Assembly: GCA_023388055.1 (NCBI GenBank)
Contig: JAEWGW010000042.1
Span: 1 to 33,322 of the forward strand
From: Bacillota bacterium
Lineage (GTDB): Bacteria > Bacillota > Bacilli > Paenibacillales > NBRC-103111
DNA: 33,322 nt
Direction: 5' to 3'
Positions 31,069 to 33,322 of this stretch are shown in pieces (the stretch's first letter is position 1; each line of letters starts with the position of its first letter). A program made the translations under genes and the position numbers. The notes beneath the pieces are model-generated. The model had not been told where the DNA came from, ran no database searches, and saw only the letters and a list, made by a program, of their open reading frames with translations.

Positions 31069-32042
31069 TCGGCCAGCCGCAGTATGGCTTCCTTCACTTT
31101 GTCGGGGTTCAGCAGGAAGAACTTCTCGATGGTCGGTGCCATGCCCACTGCAGGGATGTCCGCACCGCACAGACGCATAATCGGGGCGTCCAGCTCATAG
31201 AACATTTCCTCCGAAATGATGGCAGACACCTCGGCTCCAACCCCGCCGGTTTTATTATCCTCATGGATAATCAGCACCTTGCCGGTTTTGCGGGCGGCTT
31301 CCAGGATCCCCTCCTTGTCCAGAGGCTGGAGCGTCCGCAGGTCCAGAACATGGGCGCTAACGCCCGATGCCGCCAGCTCCTCCGCCGCCTTCAACGCATA
31401 GTGGACCGTCAGGCCGTAGGAGATAATGGTAATATCCTCTCCTTCACGAACCACCTTGGCTTTGCCGATGGGAACAATGTAGTCCTCATCCGGCACATCG
31501 CCGCTGATGGACAGATAACACTTCTTATGCTCGAAGAACAGTACCGGGTCTTCGTCCCGGATAGCTGCCTTCATCAACCCCTTGGCATCGTACGGATTGG
31601 AGGGGGCCACAATCTTCAACCCCGGCGTTCCGAAGAAGATGGATTCCGGGCATTGGGAATGGTACAAGGCGCCTCCGCCGGTGGCCCCGTAAGGAGCCCG
31701 GATCACCACGGGACAATTCCAGTCCCCGTTGGAGCGGTAGCGGATTTTGGCCGCTTCGCTAATTATCTGGTTGGTGGCCGGCAGGATAAAATCGGCGAAC
31801 TGCATCTCCGCAACGGGCCTCATGCCGTACATGGCCGCTCCGATGGCGACTCCGGCAATGGCTGACTCTGCCAGGGGCGTATCCAGCACACGGTCCGGGC
31901 CGTACAGATCCCGCAGACCTTTGGTGGCGTTCAGCACACCACCCTTGCCCACATCCTCGCCCAGGACGAAGACAGAGCTGTCCCGGCGCATTTCCTCCTG
32001 CATGGCAGAGCGGATGCCCTCCAGATACGTGATTACAGCCAT
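31062..32042 (-). CDS. bkdAB: Branched-chain 2-oxoacid dehydrogenase E1, beta subunit
   Basis: Partner of BkdAA in the thiamin-dependent decarboxylase. The 326-residue protein shows the transketolase pyrimidine domain (VFVLGEDVGKGGVLNATKGL), LAESAIAGVAIGAAMYGMRP, the segment IRAPYGATGGGALYHSQCPE typical of branched-chain E1 beta, and the C-terminal domain (ITIISYGLTVHYALKAAEEL). It differs from the PDH E1 beta at 6105-7085 in these blocks, in particular the YHSQ stretch. It overlaps the end of bkdAA by 10 bases, indicating translational coupling. The stop codon lies in the arm of palindrome B. Confidence 0.93.
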   Translation of the reverse strand: MAVITYLEGIRSAMQEEMRRDSSVFVLGEDVGKGGVLNATKGLRDLYGPDRVLDTPLAESAIAGVAIGAAMYGMRPVAEMQFADFILPATNQIISEAAKIRYRSNGDWNCPVVIRAPYGATGGGALYHSQCPESIFFGTPGLKIVAPSNPYDAKGLMKAAIRDEDPVLFFEHKKCYLSISGDVPDEDYIVPIGKAKVVREGEDITIISYGLTVHYALKAAEELAASGVSAHVLDLRTLQPLDKEGILEAARKTGKVLIIHEDNKTGGVGAEVSAIISEEMFYELDAPIMRLCGADIPAVGMAPTIEKFFLLNPDKVKEAILRLAEI

Positions 32043-33061
32043 TGTCCCGTCCCCTTCCCGGCCTGCTCTTGATAAACGTGCTTCAATGCGTCCTCAGGCA
32101 GCGCATACGGAGCCTGGTCGGCATATTGTGTGGCATCGTTGATCTCCGCCGTAATTTCCTTCTGGAGCACTGCTTCCTTATCGTCATCCCACAAGCCGCA
32201 TTCCGCCAGATACTGCCTGAAGCGGGGAAGCCCGTCCTTGGCACGGTTTTCCTCCACTTCGTCCTTGGTCCGGTAGAGCATATCATCATCCGATGTGGAG
32301 TGCGGGGAAATCCGGTACATCATGGCTTCGATCAAGGTTGGCCCTTCGCCGCGAATTGCGCGGCTGCGCGCCTCGCTGACCACCCGGTAGACCTCCAGCA
32401 CGTCATTGCCGTCCACCCGGACGCCTTCCATGCCATAACCCTTGGCCCGGTCCACCACACGTCCGCCCAATTGGCGGGAGGTGGGCACCGAAATGGCATA
32501 TTGGTTGTTTTGGCACATGAGAATCATTGGCAGCTTGTGCACACCGGCAAAGTTGGAGCCTTCATGGAAATCCCCCTGATTGCTGGAGCCTTCCCCGAAG
32601 GTCACCCAAGAGACTCCGGGTTCGCCGCGCATTTTTTTGGTCAGGGCAATGCCTGCCGCATGGGGCACCTGGGTTGTCACCGGGCTCGAACCCGTCACGA
32701 TATTCAAGCGTTTGCAGCCGAAGTGTCCCGGCATCTGGCGGCCGCCGCTGTTGGGGTCCTCCGCCTTGGCAAATACGGAGAGCATCAGCTCCCGCATGGT
32801 CATCCCCACCGTCAGCACAAACCCGTAATCCCGGTAATATGGCAAAAATACATCCTCATCTGTATGAAGGGCGGTTGCCGCCGCCACCTGCGCGGCCTCC
32901 TGCCCGATTCCCGACACGTGAAAAGCAATCTTGCCCGAGCGCTGCAGCAAAAAGGAGCGTTCGTCGAACTTTCTGGCCCGCATCATGTTGCGGTACATGC
33001 CGGTGACTGCGTCATCCGTCAGCCCCAACGACCGGTGCTTGAAGATTTGTCCGATTGACAT
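32033..33061 (-). CDS. bkdAA: Branched-chain 2-oxoacid dehydrogenase E1, alpha subunit
   Basis: ThDP-binding subunit of the branched-chain complex. The 342-residue product has LPYYRDYGFVLTVGMTMREL, the ThDP motif beginning GEGSSNQGDFHEGSNFAGVH and ending CQNNQYAISVP, and the loop RISPHSTSDDDMLYRTKDEV. The GEGSSNQGDFHEG version and SDDD loop fit BkdAA rather than PdhA. A purine-rich GAGGAGGAG lies upstream of the ATG and can fold into AGGAG-GAGTT-CTCCT (33063-33077). No ptb, buk, bcd or lpdV gene is visible upstream before the window ends, and the gene has its own promoter, so E3 is likely supplied from elsewhere, possibly by pdhD at 3316-4731. Confidence 0.93.
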   Translation of the reverse strand: MSIGQIFKHRSLGLTDDAVTGMYRNMMRARKFDERSFLLQRSGKIAFHVSGIGQEAAQVAAATALHTDEDVFLPYYRDYGFVLTVGMTMRELMLSVFAKAEDPNSGGRQMPGHFGCKRLNIVTGSSPVTTQVPHAAGIALTKKMRGEPGVSWVTFGEGSSNQGDFHEGSNFAGVHKLPMILMCQNNQYAISVPTSRQLGGRVVDRAKGYGMEGVRVDGNDVLEVYRVVSEARSRAIRGEGPTLIEAMMYRISPHSTSDDDMLYRTKDEVEENRAKDGLPRFRQYLAECGLWDDDKEAVLQKEITAEINDATQYADQAPYALPEDALKHVYQEQAGKGTGQWL

Positions 33062-33085
33062 CAGGAGAACTCCTCCTCATAAAAT

Positions 33086-33103
33086 AGGCTTTGATCCAAG
33101 CCT
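33086..33103 (-). other. Hairpin in the bkd operon leader
   Basis: AGGCTT (33086-33091) and AAGCCT (33098-33103) form a 6-bp stem with a 6-base loop, about 10 bases upstream of the ribosome binding site. On the opposite strand the stem is followed by GTTTTTT, so it could also stop antisense transcription coming from the left. Confidence 0.5.
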
Positions 33104-33152
33104 GTTTTTTAGCCCGTTTTAATACCTGGTACTAAGACTTGGGCTTATGGCT

Positions 33153-33181
33153 ATTATAGCTTTTTTCAAGGAGGATTACAA
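33153..33181 (-). promoter_or_regulatory. Sigma-A promoter of the bkd operon
   Basis: TTGTAA (33176-33181) and a consensus TATAAT (33153-33158) are 17 bases apart on the minus strand, giving a leader of about 85 bases. No sigma-54 -24/-12 element is present, unlike the BkdR/SigL-driven bkd operon of Bacillus subtilis. Two similar sequences (33126-33139 and 33183-33197) flank the promoter. Confidence 0.78.
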
Positions 33182-33189
33182 TCAGGTAC

Positions 33190-33322
33190 TAGGGACTGTC
33201 TTCAAACCCACTTAAGGGCAGCTTTCACCATCTTTTCGTCCCTTGCTTCGTTACTTTCGCTTGACGTACCCCCGGTACGCCTGCGCAAAAGTGCCTTGCC
33301 TGGAACGAAAATCCGGCAAAAT
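33190..33322. repeat. Palindromic intergenic element C (partial at window edge)
   Basis: Upstream of the bkd promoter lies a stretch with a perfect GTACC-CCC-GGTAC hairpin (33266-33278) inside larger imperfect arms: ACTTTCGC (33253-33260) with GCGCAAAAGT (33283-33292), and TTTTCGTCCC (33233-33242) with GGAACGAAAA (33302-33311). No coding region is supported. I recall near-identical sequence in other Paenibacillus intergenic regions; this needs a search. It reaches the end of the window, so its right limit is unknown. Confidence 0.5.

Noticed and set aside
32042..33058. Plus-strand open frame of 338 codons opposite bkdAA
   Set aside because: Antisense shadow of a well-conserved E1 alpha gene, His-rich and without recognisable motifs.
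33062..33181. T-box or other riboswitch in the bkd leader
   Set aside because: The leader is about 85 bases, has only small hairpins, and lacks T-box or known riboswitch core motifs.

Overview
The window looks like a chromosomal segment of an endospore-forming Bacillota, most likely a Paenibacillaceae member. It has Bacillus-type gene order (nudF, EndoQ, spoIIM, fur, yqzK, xerD, deoB, purine nucleoside phosphorylase), an alpha/beta SASP gene, a MciZ-like gene, spoIIM, a fairly GC-rich coding composition, strong AGGAGG ribosome binding sites and frequent GTG/TTG starts. The genus is inference; no database search was possible. Nearly all genes lie on the minus strand.

Layout. (1) 1-469: 5' end of a 16S rRNA gene leaving the window, its leader and a clear rrn promoter. 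(2) 423-3300: a two-gene ABC-2 export system with its terminator, a regulator carrying two MerR DNA-binding domains, and a plus-strand SASP gene. (3) 3316-9177: the complete pyruvate dehydrogenase operon pdhA-pdhB-pdhC-pdhD, preceded by a good Fur-box match, with the lipoyl-transfer enzyme LipL just upstream. (4) 9198-14811: a nucleoside salvage and chromosome-resolution operon reading yqzK, xerD, deoB, two tandem purine nucleoside phosphorylases, pdp, then lipL. (5) 14962-19821: a plus-strand subtilase inserted between fur and yqzK, then fur, spoIIM, a GNAT remnant, an EndoQ-like nuclease, nudF and a MciZ-like gene. (6) 19842-24414: accessory genes: a cupin, an AlkC-type alkylation-repair protein, an Rpn/PD-(D/E)XK transposase-like protein with a 12-bp coding repeat, a DUF4261 protein and an ArsR-DUF2087 regulator. 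(7) 24486-27912: a two-component plus ABC-2 transporter module (response regulator, ATPase, permease, histidine kinase) bounded by terminators on both sides. (8) 27986-33322: an M20 tripeptidase, a Prli42-like miniprotein, and the branched-chain 2-oxoacid dehydrogenase genes bkdAA-bkdAB-bkdB. Three different long imperfect palindromes lie in or around this last operon.

How the genes fit together. The window holds two lipoate-dependent 2-oxoacid dehydrogenase complexes, the enzyme that would move octanoyl/lipoyl groups onto their E2 subunits, and only one E3 gene. The salvage enzymes split nucleosides, and DeoB converts the released pentose 1-phosphates to 5-phosphates. The Fur-box-like site in front of pdhA and the fur gene 8 kb away suggest that iron status may set PDH expression. 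No CRISPR array, prophage, IS transposase or tRNA was seen. I found no large unknown multi-gene system; the least explained items are the palindromic intergenic elements, the Fur box at pdhA, the double-MerR regulator and the extended MciZ.
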